This document shows, piece by piece, positions 44,727-55,294 of a stretch of DNA of 64,000 bases. The stretch covers positions 868,001 through 932,000 of the forward strand of contig NZ_CP012543.1 in assembly GCF_004803795.1 (NCBI RefSeq). Direction: 5' to 3'. The notes beneath the pieces were generated by a model. It was not told where the DNA came from. It did not search any database and saw nothing but the letters and a program-made list of their open reading frames with translations. Positions within the stretch are counted from its first letter, which is position 1. Every line of letters begins with the position of its first letter. The translations under genes were made by a program, and so were the position numbers. Source of the stretch: Campylobacter rectus. GTDB taxonomy: Bacteria > Campylobacterota > Campylobacteria > Campylobacterales > Campylobacteraceae.

Positions 44727-45848
44727 ATGAAAAAAGCCCTGGTTTGCGATTGGCTGGAAACCTATGCCGGAGCCGAGCGCTGCGTGCAGAGCTTTACGGA
44801 TATTTGGGATGATTTTGAGATTTTTAGCCTCGTAGATCACCTTAAATTTGACGATAGGCAAAAGATTTTAAAGGGCAAATTCGCTCACGTTAGCTTTATA
44901 CAAAATTTACCTTTCGCTAAGAGCAAATTTAGAAGCTATCTGCCGCTTTTTCCGCTGGCGATCGAGCGGTTTGATCTGAGCGAATTCGACCTTGTGCTAT
45001 CTAGCTCGCATGCCGTGGCAAAGGGCGCGCTGACGCACTCGCGCCAACTTCACGTAAGCTACGTCCACACGCCGATGCGCTACGCTTGGGATATGTATTT
45101 TGACTATCTGCGTCAAAGCGGACTAGAGCGCGGGCTAAAATCGATGCTCGTTAGATATTTTTTGCATAAAATTCGCCTTTGGGACGTCGCCGCGGCAAAC
45201 AGAGCCGACGTTTACGTCGCAAACTCAAATTTTATCGCGCGCCGCATACGTAAAATTTACGGCAAGGACGCAGCCGTGATCTACCCGCCCGTCGATACCG
45301 CGAATTTTAAATTTAATGAAAACAAAGAGGATTTTTACGTTACGGTCTCAAGGATGGTGCCTTATAAAAAGATCGACTTAATCGTGCGCGCCTTTAACGA
45401 AAACGGCAAAAAGCTAGTCGTGGTAGGGGACGGCGAGCAGATGAGGGAAATCAAAAATATCGCAAAAAGCAACGTCGAAATTTTGGGTTTTCAGGGCGCG
45501 CGCGAAACCGCGGAGCTGATGGGCAAGGCAAAAGCCTTCGTCTTTGCGGCCGTGGAGGACTTTGGCATCGCGCCGGTGGAGGCTCAGGCCTGTGGGACGC
45601 CCGTCGTCTGCCTAGGCGAGGGCGGAGCGAAAGAGAGCGTGATAGAGGGCGTTACGGGCGTTTATTTTAGCGAGCAAAACGAAGCTAGCCTAAACGAAGC
45701 GGTGACGAAATTTGAAAAAACGAGCGATAAATTCGATCCGCAAGCGATCAGGCAAAACGCGCTAAAATTTTCAAAAGAGCGCTTCGAGCGAGAGATAAAG
45801 CGGCTCGTAGAGGATAGCTACGAGAAATTTTTAGGAGGCGAGCTGTGA
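44727..45848 (+). CDS. Glycosyltransferase family 4 (WbaZ/WbpZ-like)
   Basis: 373-aa GT-B enzyme, probably cytosolic face of the membrane. The N-terminal acceptor domain includes LVCDWLETYAGAERCV and HVSYVHTPMRYAWDMYFDYL, typical of the WbaZ-like first mannosyl- or rhamnosyltransferase. The C-terminal donor domain has SRMVPYKKIDLIVRAFN and the EX7E motif in EDFGIAPVEAQACGTPVV. Likely adds an early D-Man/D-Rha residue on the lipid carrier. It overlaps the initiating transferase gene by 4 nt. Confidence 0.87.
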   Translation: MKKALVCDWLETYAGAERCVQSFTDIWDDFEIFSLVDHLKFDDRQKILKGKFAHVSFIQNLPFAKSKFRSYLPLFPLAIERFDLSEFDLVLSSSHAVAKGALTHSRQLHVSYVHTPMRYAWDMYFDYLRQSGLERGLKSMLVRYFLHKIRLWDVAAANRADVYVANSNFIARRIRKIYGKDAAVIYPPVDTANFKFNENKEDFYVTVSRMVPYKKIDLIVRAFNENGKKLVVVGDGEQMREIKNIAKSNVEILGFQGARETAELMGKAKAFVFAAVEDFGIAPVEAQACGTPVVCLGEGGAKESVIEGVTGVYFSEQNEASLNEAVTKFEKTSDKFDPQAIRQNALKFSKERFEREIKRLVEDSYEKFLGGEL

Positions 45849-46459
45849 ATCTGCGCTCTAAAATTTTGCTAAAAGCCGTGACCGACTACGCTATCGTCAT
45901 TGCGGCCGCTCCTTTTTGGCTCGCGGTCGTAATGGTCGTGGCGGCCGTCATAAAGATAAACGAGCCCGGTGAGAGCGTATTTTTCAAACAAAAGCGCATA
46001 GGGCGATTCGGCAGGCCGTTTAACTGCTATAAATTTAGATCGATGCATAAAAATTGGCGTAAAATTTTAGACGACTATCTCGAGCGAAATCCCGCAGAAG
46101 TCCGACATTTCGCCAAATTTCACAAATACGAATTCGATCCGCGCATAACAAAAGTCGGCGGCTTTATCAGACGCACCTCGCTTGACGAATTGCCTCAGCT
46201 TTTTAACGTCCTTAGGCTCGAGATGAGCCTAGTCGGGCCGCGCCCGTATATGTTTTACGAAAAAAGACAAATCGGCAAAAATTTGGGCAAGATAACGAGA
46301 GTGCGACCGGGGCTTACCGGGCTTTGGCAGGTGAGCGGCAGAAATGAAATTTCATTTGACGACCGTGTTCAAATCGACTGCAAATACGTAGAAAATTTAT
46401 CCGTTTGGGGCGATATCAAGATACTTTTTAAAACGATCGGCATCGTTTTAAATGGATAG
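45845..46459 (+). CDS. Initiating undecaprenyl-phosphate sugar-1-phosphate transferase
   Basis: 204 aa, short form of the PglC/WbaP-type family (C-terminal catalytic domain only). It has one re-entrant N-terminal hydrophobic segment (about 11-32) and conserved FFKQKRIGRFGRPFNCYKFR, RRTSLDELPQLFNVL with the Asp-Glu catalytic pair, and SLVGPRPY. C-terminal RPGLTGLWQVSGRN is complete. It starts the lipid-linked O chain by moving a sugar-1-P to undecaprenyl phosphate; which sugar is not evident. Confidence 0.9.
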   Translation: MNLRSKILLKAVTDYAIVIAAAPFWLAVVMVVAAVIKINEPGESVFFKQKRIGRFGRPFNCYKFRSMHKNWRKILDDYLERNPAEVRHFAKFHKYEFDPRITKVGGFIRRTSLDELPQLFNVLRLEMSLVGPRPYMFYEKRQIGKNLGKITRVRPGLTGLWQVSGRNEISFDDRVQIDCKYVENLSVWGDIKILFKTIGIVLNG

Positions 46460-46517
46460 TTTGTATAAAATTTAATCAAATTTGGGTAGAATATAGATAA
46501 AAATTTTAGGTTAATTA

Positions 46518-47288
46518 TTGATAAGAAATGAAATAATAAATATTTATCAACTCGTAAAATTTGATCTAAAAAGCAGATACGCGAAAACGGGACTCGGTCA
46601 AATTTGGTATATCGTTTCGCCCGTTGTGATGCTTTTTATATACACCGTTATATTCTCCGATTTTATGAGCGCTAGGCTTGGTATCAGCGATCAGGCTTAC
46701 TCTTACAGCATATACTTGATACCGGGGCTTTTTGCGTTTTCGGCTTTTAGTAGTGCGTTGGCTATAATGATAGAAACGCCCTTTGCAAAAGCCGGCATAC
46801 TAAAAAAAGTAAGCACCCCGCTTTATGCGTTCGAGCTTAGCCCGCTCATCATCCAGTATATAATATTTGCGTTTTCTATGTTTATCGGCATTCTGTTTTT
46901 AGCTGCGGTCAAGGGGCTTAGCTTAAATTTGCTATTTCTCATTCCGCTTATGGCGCTTCAGTTTGTTTTTACCTTCGGGCTAGGGCTTTTATTTTCCGTG
47001 TTTTCGGTATTTTTTAGAGATATCAAAGAGGTCGTTCCGATAGTTTTACAGCTACTTTTTTGGGCCACGCCGATAGTCTATCCAGCCGAGATTATGGAAA
47101 AAAAGGCGCCTATTTTGCTTGATATAAATCCGCTTTATTATTTTATAAAACCGTATCAAAATATATTTTTATTTGACGAGTTTAAAATTTCGGATTTTAT
47201 CGCTCCGTTTTTTGCGGCATCGGTTGCTTTTTTGCTGGGATTTTACTTTTATAAAAAGCTTATAAGCGCCGTTAAGGACGTCTTGTGA
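46518..47288 (+). CDS. wzm: O-polysaccharide ABC transporter permease (Wzm)
   Basis: 256-aa ABC-2 permease with six helices; start taken as TTG 46518, eight bases after AGG and with no in-frame ATG before the conserved LVKFDLKSRYAKTGLGQIWYIVSPV. Exports the finished lipid-linked polysaccharide across the inner membrane for ligation. Typical motif SVFFRDIKEVVPIVLQLLFWATPIVY is present. Its stop overlaps the GTG start of wzt. A 58-nt gap upstream separates it from the initiating transferase. Confidence 0.92.
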   Translation: MIRNEIINIYQLVKFDLKSRYAKTGLGQIWYIVSPVVMLFIYTVIFSDFMSARLGISDQAYSYSIYLIPGLFAFSAFSSALAIMIETPFAKAGILKKVSTPLYAFELSPLIIQYIIFAFSMFIGILFLAAVKGLSLNLLFLIPLMALQFVFTFGLGLLFSVFSVFFRDIKEVVPIVLQLLFWATPIVYPAEIMEKKAPILLDINPLYYFIKPYQNIFLFDEFKISDFIAPFFAASVAFLLGFYFYKKLISAVKDVL

Positions 47289-48487
47289 GCGTAGTTTTAA
47301 GCGTAAAAAATATAAGCAAGGAATTTAAAGTTTATGAACGTGAAAGCGACCGCTTAAAAGAGATATTTTTCGGTAAAAAATCTCACAAAAGCTTTTTTGC
47401 GAACCGCGACATCGGCTTTGATCTAAGAAGCGGCGAGAGCCTGGGCATCATCGGGCTTAACGGCGCAGGCAAATCTACGCTTTTAAAGATAATCAGCGGC
47501 GTTTTGACGCCAAGCTCGGGCACGGTCGAGAAAACGGGCAAAATCGCCGCGATTTTGGAGCTTGGAGCAGGCTTTAACTACGATCTAAACGGCATAGAAA
47601 ATATCTATTTTAACGGCTATTTGCTCGGTATGGATAGAGCCTATATCGATGCGAATTTGCAAAACATCATCGAATTTAGCGAGCTAAAAGATTTTATAAA
47701 TTTGCCCATAAGCACATACTCCTCCGGTATGGTCGTGCGGCTTGCTTTTTCCATCGCTATTTTTTCGGACGCGTCCATATTTATCATCGACGAGGCGCTG
47801 TCCGTGGGCGACGCGCACTTCTCGCAAAAATGCGTCAAAAAGCTAAAAGAGATAAAGCAGCTGGGCAAAAGCGTGATCTTCGTCTCGCACGATCTAAACG
47901 CGCTTAAATTGCTTTGCGACCGTATAATACTTTTAAAAACGGGCAGGATAGTCCAGGACGGCAATCCTTCCGACGTGCTCGATACTTATAACTATCTGAT
48001 TTCCGAGATATCAAAAGAGGACGAAGAGATCAAGATTTCTGAAAATAACTACGGCACGAAAGAGGTTGAAATTTTAGAAATTTCGATGCAAAAGGATAGC
48101 GTGCAAACCGCGACCGTAAGCTGCGGCGACGAGGTAAAATTTAGCGTCAAGCTTCTGTCTGATTTAGATAGCGATAACGCATCGATCGGGATTTTGATAA
48201 AAGATAAATTCGGACAGGACGTCTACGGCACGAATACTGGTTTGCTAGGCGCGAAATACGCGTTTAAAAAGGGCGAAATTTACAATGTCGATTTTAAAGT
48301 GCGTCTAAATATCGGCGTGGGATTATACACCTTGACCGTCGCCGTTCATCCTGACGAAACGCACATAAACGAGTGCTATCACTGGATAGATAACGCTTTA
48401 AATTTCGAGGTTATAAGCGGGGAGAAAAAGGAATTTGTCGGGCTTTGCAGGCTTGAACCGATAGTGGAGATAAAAAATGAACGATGA
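47285..48487 (+). CDS. wzt: O-polysaccharide ABC transporter ATPase (Wzt) with C-terminal extension
   Basis: 400 aa, GTG start. The ATPase domain (1-240) has Walker A in IGLNGAGKSTLLKIISG, the signature in YSSGMVVRLAFSIAI, and Walker B in IFIIDEALSVGD. A beta-rich C-terminal domain of about 150 residues (250-400) follows. In E. coli O8/O9a and relatives, this extra domain binds the modified non-reducing end of the O chain before export. Its presence beside a methyltransferase fits export of a terminally methylated chain. It overlaps the methyltransferase gene by 11 nt. Confidence 0.93.
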   Translation: MSVVLSVKNISKEFKVYERESDRLKEIFFGKKSHKSFFANRDIGFDLRSGESLGIIGLNGAGKSTLLKIISGVLTPSSGTVEKTGKIAAILELGAGFNYDLNGIENIYFNGYLLGMDRAYIDANLQNIIEFSELKDFINLPISTYSSGMVVRLAFSIAIFSDASIFIIDEALSVGDAHFSQKCVKKLKEIKQLGKSVIFVSHDLNALKLLCDRIILLKTGRIVQDGNPSDVLDTYNYLISEISKEDEEIKISENNYGTKEVEILEISMQKDSVQTATVSCGDEVKFSVKLLSDLDSDNASIGILIKDKFGQDVYGTNTGLLGAKYAFKKGEIYNVDFKVRLNIGVGLYTLTVAVHPDETHINECYHWIDNALNFEVISGEKKEFVGLCRLEPIVEIKNER

Positions 48488-49493
48488 TTTTTACGTGGCG
48501 TTTGAGGAAAAATTTAGAGGTAGCGAAGAGCTCATAAAAGAGAGGCAGAAAAAATATCTAAAATTTATTAATCCTCTAAAAATTTTAAAAGACGAAGTAA
48601 AAGCCCTGGATATCGGCTGCGGACGCGGCGAATGGATAAGCTTGCTAAACGAAAACGGCTTTAACGCTCGCGGCATCGACGTAAACGAAAGTATGGTCAG
48701 GTTAGCCTCGCAAAAGGGGCTAAACGCAGCGGTAAACGACGCTTTGGGCGAACTAAGAAGCTTAGACGAAAACAGCATTGATATCATAACCGCTTTTCAA
48801 GTCGTGGAGCATATCAAATTTGACGACGTGCTAGAGCTCATCAAGGAAGCCAAAAGGGTTTTGGCTCCATGCGGTATCTTGATCCTCGAGACGCCAAATC
48901 CAGAAAATATAATGGTCGGCACGCAGTGGTTTTATCTCGACGCTACGCATAAAAATCCTATCCCTTGCGAACTTTTGTCGTTTGCTACGCATTATTACGG
49001 GCTGGAGCGAAATTTTATCTTTAAAACCAACGAAAAATCGCCGTCCGAATACGAGCGCGATATGGGGCTCTTTGACGTATTTGAGGGGGTGAGCCCCGAC
49101 TACTCCGTAATAGCGCAAAAAAATGGGGATCAAAGCGAGCTGTTTGACGAGGCTTTTGCGGTGATGCCGGGAGTAAATTTGGCTCAAATTTCGGCAAGTT
49201 ACAATAATAAATTTGATAAATTAAAACAGCAAATAGACGGCGTCTTAAATGCCTATATAAAGCGCTATGAGGCGGCTCAAAACGAGCTAAACGATATGCT
49301 AAACAGTAAATCGTGGCGCATAACAAAGCCGCTTCGAGTTTCTATGAAAATAGCTAAAAAAATAGTCGGCAGGCTAAAAAGATACGCCCGCAAATCAAAA
49401 ATTTTAATGAGTAAAGAGATGATAATAAACGAACAAGCAAAGACGCTCACGAAAAAAGAGCTGCAAATTTATAATCTTTTAAAAAAGGACTGA
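48477..49493 (+). CDS. SAM-dependent methyltransferase with C-terminal coiled coil (candidate O-chain terminator)
   Basis: 338 aa. Residues 30-200 are a class I methyltransferase: SAM loop KALDIGCGRGEWISLL, acidic GIDVNESMV, and DIITAFQVVEHI. Residues about 240-300 are a helical, coiled-coil-like region (NNKFDKLKQQIDGVLNAYIK), ending basic (SMKIAKKIVGRLKRYARK), a plausible membrane-associating tail. WbdD-type proteins, which cap D-mannan chains and set their length, have such a methyltransferase plus coiled coil. The kinase domain found in some of them is absent here. Role as capper is inference from this and the Wzt extension. Confidence 0.8.
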   Translation: MNDDFYVAFEEKFRGSEELIKERQKKYLKFINPLKILKDEVKALDIGCGRGEWISLLNENGFNARGIDVNESMVRLASQKGLNAAVNDALGELRSLDENSIDIITAFQVVEHIKFDDVLELIKEAKRVLAPCGILILETPNPENIMVGTQWFYLDATHKNPIPCELLSFATHYYGLERNFIFKTNEKSPSEYERDMGLFDVFEGVSPDYSVIAQKNGDQSELFDEAFAVMPGVNLAQISASYNNKFDKLKQQIDGVLNAYIKRYEAAQNELNDMLNSKSWRITKPLRVSMKIAKKIVGRLKRYARKSKILMSKEMIINEQAKTLTKKELQIYNLLKKD

Positions 49494-49494
49494 G

Positions 49495-52230
49495 ATGGGT
49501 TGCGTTTTAGTCGATTTGGGCTTTTTGAGCGACATAGATACTGCTAAATTTGAAGGTTTTAACGAGCGCGAGATAGAGTTTTTGATAAACGCGAACAAAG
49601 ACGTAAATACGCTAAATTTGAGAAAAAAACTCGGCAAATTTAAATGCTATATTTTTGAGCCGACCCTTTATATCGGCGATCAAAACGAGATAAAAAAGCT
49701 AAAGCGGTATTTTTTGAAAAATACCAATTCCGATTTTATCGTTTCTTATGGCGAATTTGAAAAATTTAAAATCCCCGAAAGCGAGCCCGAAAAGATAAGC
49801 GATAAAAAGCCGAACTTGGCCTTTTTTTCACCGCTACCGAACGAAAAAACCGGCGTTAGCTTGTATTCAAAAGAGCTCTTAGATGAGCTTGGCGCGTATT
49901 ACGAGATAACCGTTTTTGTCGAAAACGCGGCAAATGTAGATGCCGAATTAAAGCAAATTTACGATATAAAAGAGGCGAAGGCTTTTTTGGAGGATCCGCA
50001 TAAATTTGAGCGCATAATATATCAAATGGGCGGTTCGCACTATCATCTTTATATGTATGAGATTTTGAAAAAATTCGAAGGCGTCGTCGTTTTTCACGAT
50101 TTTTATATGTCGCAGCTTATTTACACGCAGGACGCTTATTATCACTCCATATTTTACGACGAGCTTTACTATTCGCACGGATACGAAGCGCTTAGCTTTT
50201 TTAAAGAAAACGGACTTGAAAAAACGGTGCTAAAATATCCCGCAAACAAAGCCCTGATAGACGCGTCGCTGGGCGTTATCGCTCATTCAAACGAGCCTCA
50301 AAGGATATTTGACGAGCTTTGCGGAGGCGAAAACGGTATATTTGAAGTCATCCCGCTACTTAGAAAACCGGCTCAAATTTTGCCTAAAAACGAATGCAAA
50401 AATAGGCTAAATTTACCCGCAGATAAGCTTGTTATTTGCACGTTTGGCTACGTTGGCTCCACCAAGCTTACGCTTGATATCGTAAGGGCGTTTAAGCAGA
50501 CCTTGGCAAATGCCAAAAACGAGGCGATTTTGGTCATAGTCGGCGACAGCACGAGTATGGAGTATATCTCGCTCATAAAGCGCTACATAAAAGAGCACGA
50601 TCTGCAAGAGCGCGTAAAAATCACGGGTTGGACAAACGATGATAGCTACAAAGAGTATCTAAACGCTTGCGATATAGCCGTGCAGTTAAGGGCGGACTCC
50701 AGAGGCGAGACGTCGGCTGCGGTTTTGGACTGTTTTAACTACGCTTTGCCCGTTATCGTAAATAAGCACGGCTCTATGAGGGATTTGTCGCAAGATTGCG
50801 TGCGCTTTGTCGAGGATAAATTTAGCTCGCAAGAGCTCTCAACCGCTATAGACGAGCTTTGCGGCGATATGTTTTTAAGAGAAAAAATAGCCAAAAACGC
50901 TAAAGATCATCTGGATAAATTTCACAATCCTAAATTTTGCGCCGAGAAATATTTTAAATTTATAGAAAAAATTTACGCCAAAAAGCCGCTACTAAGAGAA
51001 ATTTTGCCCGATTTTAAAGAATCCAAAAGCGATATCATCTCTCTTTCAAAATCCATAGCTTCGCTAAAACCGCCGCTTCTTAAAAAAAATAAAATTTTCG
51101 TCGATATAACCGAAATTTACGTAAAGGACATAAAAACAGGCATCCAGCGCGTAGTTAGAGCTCAACTTTTGCAGCTTTTGCAAATGCGAAATTTAGCCTA
51201 CCAAATAGAGCCGATATATTACGACGATCTGCGCTCTACGTATTTTTGCGCTAAAGATTTTATGAGGGATCTATACGGACTAAAAGAGTGGAACGCCGTA
51301 AATGAAGCGACCGATATGAGCGAAGGGGATATATTTTACGGACTTGATTATATGCCTATCGGCGCGGTAAATGCATACAAAAACGGCGTTTATCAAAGGC
51401 TTCGCGCGAAGGGCGTCAAGCTGTTTTTTGTTATTTACGATCTTATCCCGATTTTGTATCCGCAGTTTGTGCCCTCCGTCTCTCCGGGCAATCACGATCG
51501 CTGGGCGAAAGCCGTTATAAGCGTAGCGGACGGTCTTGCATGCATATCGGATGCCGTCGTGGATGATGTAAAAGAGTATATCGCTAAAAATGATCTGCTA
51601 ATTCCGCCAATCATAAAAAGTATGAAGCTTGGCTGCGATATAAAAGCAACCGCGCCAAGCTACGGGCTCGATAAAGCCTCGCTTGAAATTTTAGATAAAA
51701 TTCGCTCCAAACCGACCTTTATAATGGTCGGAACGCTTGAGCCCAGAAAGGGTCACGATGCGGCTATAATGGCGTTCGAGACGCTATGGCGAAAGGGGCT
51801 TGATATAAATTTGGTCATCGCGGGCAAGATCGGCTGGATGGTCGATGAGCTTTACGAAAAGATAAAAAAACACGAGGAAAACGGCAAAAGGCTTATTTAT
51901 CTAAATTTCGTCAGCGACGAGCTTTTGGATGAAATTTATAAAAACTCGAGCTGCCTTATCGCCGCAAGTAGAGCCGAGGGATTTGGCCTGCCGCTCGTTG
52001 AAGCCGCTATCCACAAGATCCCGATAATAGCACGCGAGCTTAACGTGTTTAAAGAGGTTTCAAACGGCTCGGCGACGTTTTTTAAGGATGACGATGATCT
52101 AGCGGGCGTTATAGAGAGGTGGCTCGGGGATTTTAAAGAGGACAAACACATCAAATCACACCTGATAGAGCTTGTGTCGTGGCGACAAAGCACCGAGCAG
52201 GCTTATCAAATTTTAACAGGAGAATTATAA
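49495..52230 (+). CDS. Two-domain glycosyltransferase (GT4-GT4), probable O-chain polymerase
   Basis: 911 aa with two GT-B units. Unit 1 (about 100-480) has [21 protein letters not shown] and a donor helix with [18 protein letters not shown]. Unit 2 (about 525-911) has [19 protein letters not shown] and a full EX7E motif in [20 protein letters not shown]. Fused GT pairs such as WbdA extend D-mannan with two linkages, so this is the best candidate for chain elongation. Residues 1-100 are a separate small domain I cannot name. The stop overlaps the gmd start (TAATG). Confidence 0.85.
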   Translation: MGCVLVDLGFLSDIDTAKFEGFNEREIEFLINANKDVNTLNLRKKLGKFKCYIFEPTLYIGDQNEIKKLKRYFLKNTNSDFIVSYGEFEKFKIPESEPEKISDKKPNLAFFSPLPNEKTGVSLYSKELLDELGAYYEITVFVENAANVDAELKQIYDIKEAKAFLEDPHKFERIIYQMGGSHYHLYMYEILKKFEGVVVFHDFYMSQLIYTQDAYYHSIFYDELYYSHGYEALSFFKENGLEKTVLKYPANKALIDASLGVIAHSNEPQRIFDELCGGENGIFEVIPLLRKPAQILPKNECKNRLNLPADKLVICTFGYVGSTKLTLDIVRAFKQTLANAKNEAILVIVGDSTSMEYISLIKRYIKEHDLQERVKITGWTNDDSYKEYLNACDIAVQLRADSRGETSAAVLDCFNYALPVIVNKHGSMRDLSQDCVRFVEDKFSSQELSTAIDELCGDMFLREKIAKNAKDHLDKFHNPKFCAEKYFKFIEKIYAKKPLLREILPDFKESKSDIISLSKSIASLKPPLLKKNKIFVDITEIYVKDIKTGIQRVVRAQLLQLLQMRNLAYQIEPIYYDDLRSTYFCAKDFMRDLYGLKEWNAVNEATDMSEGDIFYGLDYMPIGAVNAYKNGVYQRLRAKGVKLFFVIYDLIPILYPQFVPSVSPGNHDRWAKAVISVADGLACISDAVVDDVKEYIAKNDLLIPPIIKSMKLGCDIKATAPSYGLDKASLEILDKIRSKPTFIMVGTLEPRKGHDAAIMAFETLWRKGLDINLVIAGKIGWMVDELYEKIKKHEENGKRLIYLNFVSDELLDEIYKNSSCLIAASRAEGFGLPLVEAAIHKIPIIARELNVFKEVSNGSATFFKDDDDLAGVIERWLGDFKEDKHIKSHLIELVSWRQSTEQAYQILTGEL

Positions 52231-53261
52231 TGAAAAAAGCGTTAATCACGGGCATTACAGGGCAAGACGGAGCCTATTTGGCGAAGTATCTGCTGGAGCT
52301 GGGCTATAAAGTTTACGGCACGTGCAGGCGAACGGCGAGCCTAAATTTGTGGCGTTTAAACGAGCTTGAAGTCGCGCAAAACGAAAATTTGCAAATTTTA
52401 GAGATGGATCTAACCGATCCTTTTAACATCCTAAGCGTCGTCTCCGAGGTTAGACCGGACGAAATCTATAACCTTGCCGCGCAAAGCTTTGTCGGAGTTA
52501 GCTTCAAAGAGCCTTTTCACACGGCAAACGCTACCGGCATAGGCGTGCTAAATTTACTCGAAGCCGTGCGCATCGTGGATAAAAATATCAAATTTTATCA
52601 AGCCAGCACCTCGGAGATGTTCGGCAAGGTGCAAGCTATCCCGCAGAGCGAGGATACGCCGTTTTATCCGCGCTCGCCTTATGGCGTAGCTAAGCTTTAC
52701 GGGCATTTTATCACGGTAAATTACCGCGAGAGTTACGAAATTTTCGGCTCGAGCGGCATACTGTTTAACCACGAAAGTCCTTTGCGAGGCCTTGAGTTCG
52801 TTACGAGAAAAATCACAAACACCGCCGCAAAGATCGCGCTGAAAAAAGCCGAGGTTTTAAAGCTGGGAAATATGGACGCCAAGCGCGACTGGGGCTACGC
52901 CTACGAATACGTCCAAGGTATGCACGCGATCTTGCAGCACGATAGGCCCGATACCTTCGTGCTAGCTACGGGCGAAACGACGACGGTTCGCGACTTTGTG
53001 AGACTTAGCTTCGAGGCGCTTGATATCGAGCTGAAATTTGAAGGCGAGGGCCAAAATGAGGTCGCGCGCGATAAAAACGGCAAAATTTTAGTCCGCGTCG
53101 ATCCGCAGTTTTATCGTCCCGCCGAGGTCGATCTGCTCATCGGTGATGCAAGTAAGGCTAAAAAAGAGCTTGGCTGGCAGGCGAAAACGGGCGTCAAAGA
53201 GCTTTGCGCTATGATGGTTAAGGCCGATCTTAAAAAAATAGAGCGCGGCTTTGAGTTCTAA
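52230..53261 (+). CDS. gmd: GDP-mannose 4,6-dehydratase
   Basis: 343 aa from ATG 52230 ([20 protein letters not shown]), preceded by AGGAGAA; a longer frame from 52179 lies inside the previous gene and is not used. Converts GDP-D-mannose to GDP-4-keto-6-deoxy-D-mannose. NADP-binding [11 protein letters not shown], the catalytic triad in STSEMFG and [13 protein letters not shown], and NHESPLRG are classical. It feeds the reductase encoded directly downstream. Confidence 0.95.
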   Translation: MKKALITGITGQDGAYLAKYLLELGYKVYGTCRRTASLNLWRLNELEVAQNENLQILEMDLTDPFNILSVVSEVRPDEIYNLAAQSFVGVSFKEPFHTANATGIGVLNLLEAVRIVDKNIKFYQASTSEMFGKVQAIPQSEDTPFYPRSPYGVAKLYGHFITVNYRESYEIFGSSGILFNHESPLRGLEFVTRKITNTAAKIALKKAEVLKLGNMDAKRDWGYAYEYVQGMHAILQHDRPDTFVLATGETTTVRDFVRLSFEALDIELKFEGEGQNEVARDKNGKILVRVDPQFYRPAEVDLLIGDASKAKKELGWQAKTGVKELCAMMVKADLKKIERGFEF

Positions 53262-54102
53262 GGTTTTCGTAACGGGCGCGGAAGGCTTTAGCGGTAGGTA
53301 TTTGTGCGCGCATCTAAAAAATTTAGGCTACGAAGTCTTTGAGGCTACGACGCAAAACTGCGATATCTGCGATATAAAAAGCGTAAAAGACGCCTTCAAA
53401 TTTGATCCTGATTTCGTGATCCATCTGGCCGGTATTTCTTTTGCGCCAAGCGATGCTGAGCTTATTTTTAAGGTAAATTTTGCAGGCAGCAAAAACCTGC
53501 TCGATGCGCTTAGCGAGCAAAGAAAAAAGCCAAAAAGAGTGATTTTGGCAAGCTCGGCTTCGGTTTACGGTGCGCAAGAAGCAGGAGCCTTGTCCGAAAA
53601 TTTGACGCCGCATCCACTATCTGCATATGCTAAAAGTAAATTGCAAATGGAAAATTTAGCAAAGGACTACGACCTTGATATCTTGATAACGCGCCCATTT
53701 AACTACACGGGAGCGGGGCAGGGTGTAAATTTTTTGATTCCTAAAATCGTATCGCATTTTAAGCGAAACGCTAGGGTCATAGAGCTTGGAAATTTAACCC
53801 CGAAGCGCGAATACAACAATGTTTTGGACGTGGTTAAAATTTACGAAAAGCTTTTAAATTTAAAAACCGGCGAAAGGATTTTTAATATCGGCTCGGGTAA
53901 AGGGCACGGCATAGGCGAAATTTTAGATTTTATGAGAGAAATTTCGGGGCGCGATATAAAAGTCGAGCAAAATCCCGCGTTTATGCGAGCGGACGAGCCC
54001 GAGGAAATAACGGCCGATACCGCGAGGCTTGAAGCAAACGGGCTAAATTTGTGCAAAACGCACATCAAACAAACGCTAAAATGGATGTATGAAAACGAGT
54101 AA
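53251..54102 (+). CDS. rmd: GDP-4-keto-6-deoxy-D-mannose reductase (Rmd-like)
   Basis: 283-aa extended short-chain dehydrogenase, TTG start overlapping the gmd end by 11 nt. NAD(P) site [14 protein letters not shown], Ser in LASSASVYG and the YxxxK pair in SAYAKSKLQ. Next to gmd, and without a GDP-fucose synthase (epimerase-type) signature that I can see, the likely product is GDP-D-rhamnose as in P. aeruginosa A-band synthesis. GDP-6-deoxy-talose or GDP-fucose cannot be excluded from motifs alone. Confidence 0.78.
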   Translation: MSSKVFVTGAEGFSGRYLCAHLKNLGYEVFEATTQNCDICDIKSVKDAFKFDPDFVIHLAGISFAPSDAELIFKVNFAGSKNLLDALSEQRKKPKRVILASSASVYGAQEAGALSENLTPHPLSAYAKSKLQMENLAKDYDLDILITRPFNYTGAGQGVNFLIPKIVSHFKRNARVIELGNLTPKREYNNVLDVVKIYEKLLNLKTGERIFNIGSGKGHGIGEILDFMREISGRDIKVEQNPAFMRADEPEEITADTARLEANGLNLCKTHIKQTLKWMYENE

Positions 54103-55294
54103 AATTAAAAACTGCGCGCCAAAAAAAGAGGGCAGAGCTAAAATTTTAATCGACGCAAAGCCGCTCATTTCGCAGCTCACGGGCATCGGCAGATACGCTT
54201 ACGAGATCGTAAAAAGGCTGGATAAGGATAAATTTGATCCATTTTATGACTACGGATTTGTTTCAAAGGAGCTGATTTTTAAGGGCTACGAGCAAAAAAC
54301 TTCCCCTCTTGGCGCGTTTAAGAAAGTTTTATTAAAAAGCGTAAAGCGTTTTTTATCGACATTGCCCTTAGGCGTGAAGACGCGTTTTAGACTATTTTTA
54401 AAAAAGCTAAACGAGCGAAATTTTAAAGGGATGAAATTCGACCTTTATTTTCAGCCCAATTTCATCCCGCTTGATATCGAGGCGAGGTGCGTCGTGGTCT
54501 GCGTGCATGATTTTACTTTTATCAAATTTAGCGAATTTCATCCGAAAGATCGCATAGAGTTTTTTGAAAAAACCTTTATGCAAAATATTAAAAAAGCCAC
54601 GCATATCGTCACGGGCTCAAATTTTACCAAAAACGAGATCGTGGAAATTCTAGGCTTTGACGAGAGTAAGATCAGCGTGATATACCACGGCTACGACGAT
54701 AAAGTTTTTTATCCCAAGGACGACGCGCAAAAAGCGGCCGTAAAGGCTAAACTAAATTTGACGAAAGAATTTATACTTTTTGCGGGTTCTATCGAGCCTA
54801 GGAAAAATCTCGCTACGCTTATCAAGGCTTATAATCTGCTGCCAAGCGATTTGCAGGATAAATTCGACCTGGTTATCGTCGGCGCGAAAGGCTGGGAAAA
54901 CTCGCAAATCCACGAGCTCATAAATCAAAACGAAAATATCAAATTTGCGGGTTTTGTCACGGACGAGGAGCTGGCGGCTCTTTATAGTTCGGCTAGCGTT
55001 TTTTCGTATCCGTCCGTTTATGAGGGCTTTGGCATCCCGCCGCTTGAGGCGATGGCCTGCGGATGCGCGGTAGTGCTATCAGATATCGAAGTTTTTAGAG
55101 AAATTTACGGCGAAGATGCTGTTTATTTTGATGCTTTAAACGAAGCGAGCCTAAAAGAAAAGCTTCAAATTTTACTTACCGATAAAAAGATGCGGGAAAA
55201 TTTTGCGAGACTGGGACTTCGCCGCTGCAAAGATTTTTCTTGGGCGAAGTCCGCAAAAGCTCATAACGAGCTATTTTTAAAGCTGATTAGTTAA
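54089..55294 (+). CDS. Glycosyltransferase family 4 (mannosyl/rhamnosyltransferase-like)
   Basis: 401-aa GT-B enzyme. N-terminal AKILIDAKPLISQLTGIGRYAYE and VVVCVHDFTFIKFSEFHP are typical of WbpY/WbdB-like mannosyl- or rhamnosyltransferases. Donor domain: FAGSIEPRKNLATLIKAY and the EX7E motif in YEGFGIPPLEAMACGCAVV. Last gene of the locus; it overlaps rmd by 14 nt and its end overlaps convergent sapF by 8 nt, so no terminator sits between the two operons. Confidence 0.88.
   Translation: MKTSKIKNCAPKKEGRAKILIDAKPLISQLTGIGRYAYEIVKRLDKDKFDPFYDYGFVSKELIFKGYEQKTSPLGAFKKVLLKSVKRFLSTLPLGVKTRFRLFLKKLNERNFKGMKFDLYFQPNFIPLDIEARCVVVCVHDFTFIKFSEFHPKDRIEFFEKTFMQNIKKATHIVTGSNFTKNEIVEILGFDESKISVIYHGYDDKVFYPKDDAQKAAVKAKLNLTKEFILFAGSIEPRKNLATLIKAYNLLPSDLQDKFDLVIVGAKGWENSQIHELINQNENIKFAGFVTDEELAALYSSASVFSYPSVYEGFGIPPLEAMACGCAVVLSDIEVFREIYGEDAVYFDALNEASLKEKLQILLTDKKMRENFARLGLRRCKDFSWAKSAKAHNELFLKLIS

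Noticed and set aside
52179-52229. Longer N-terminus of gmd
   Set aside because: Inside the preceding glycosyltransferase gene; ATG at 52230 has AGGAGAA and the family start.
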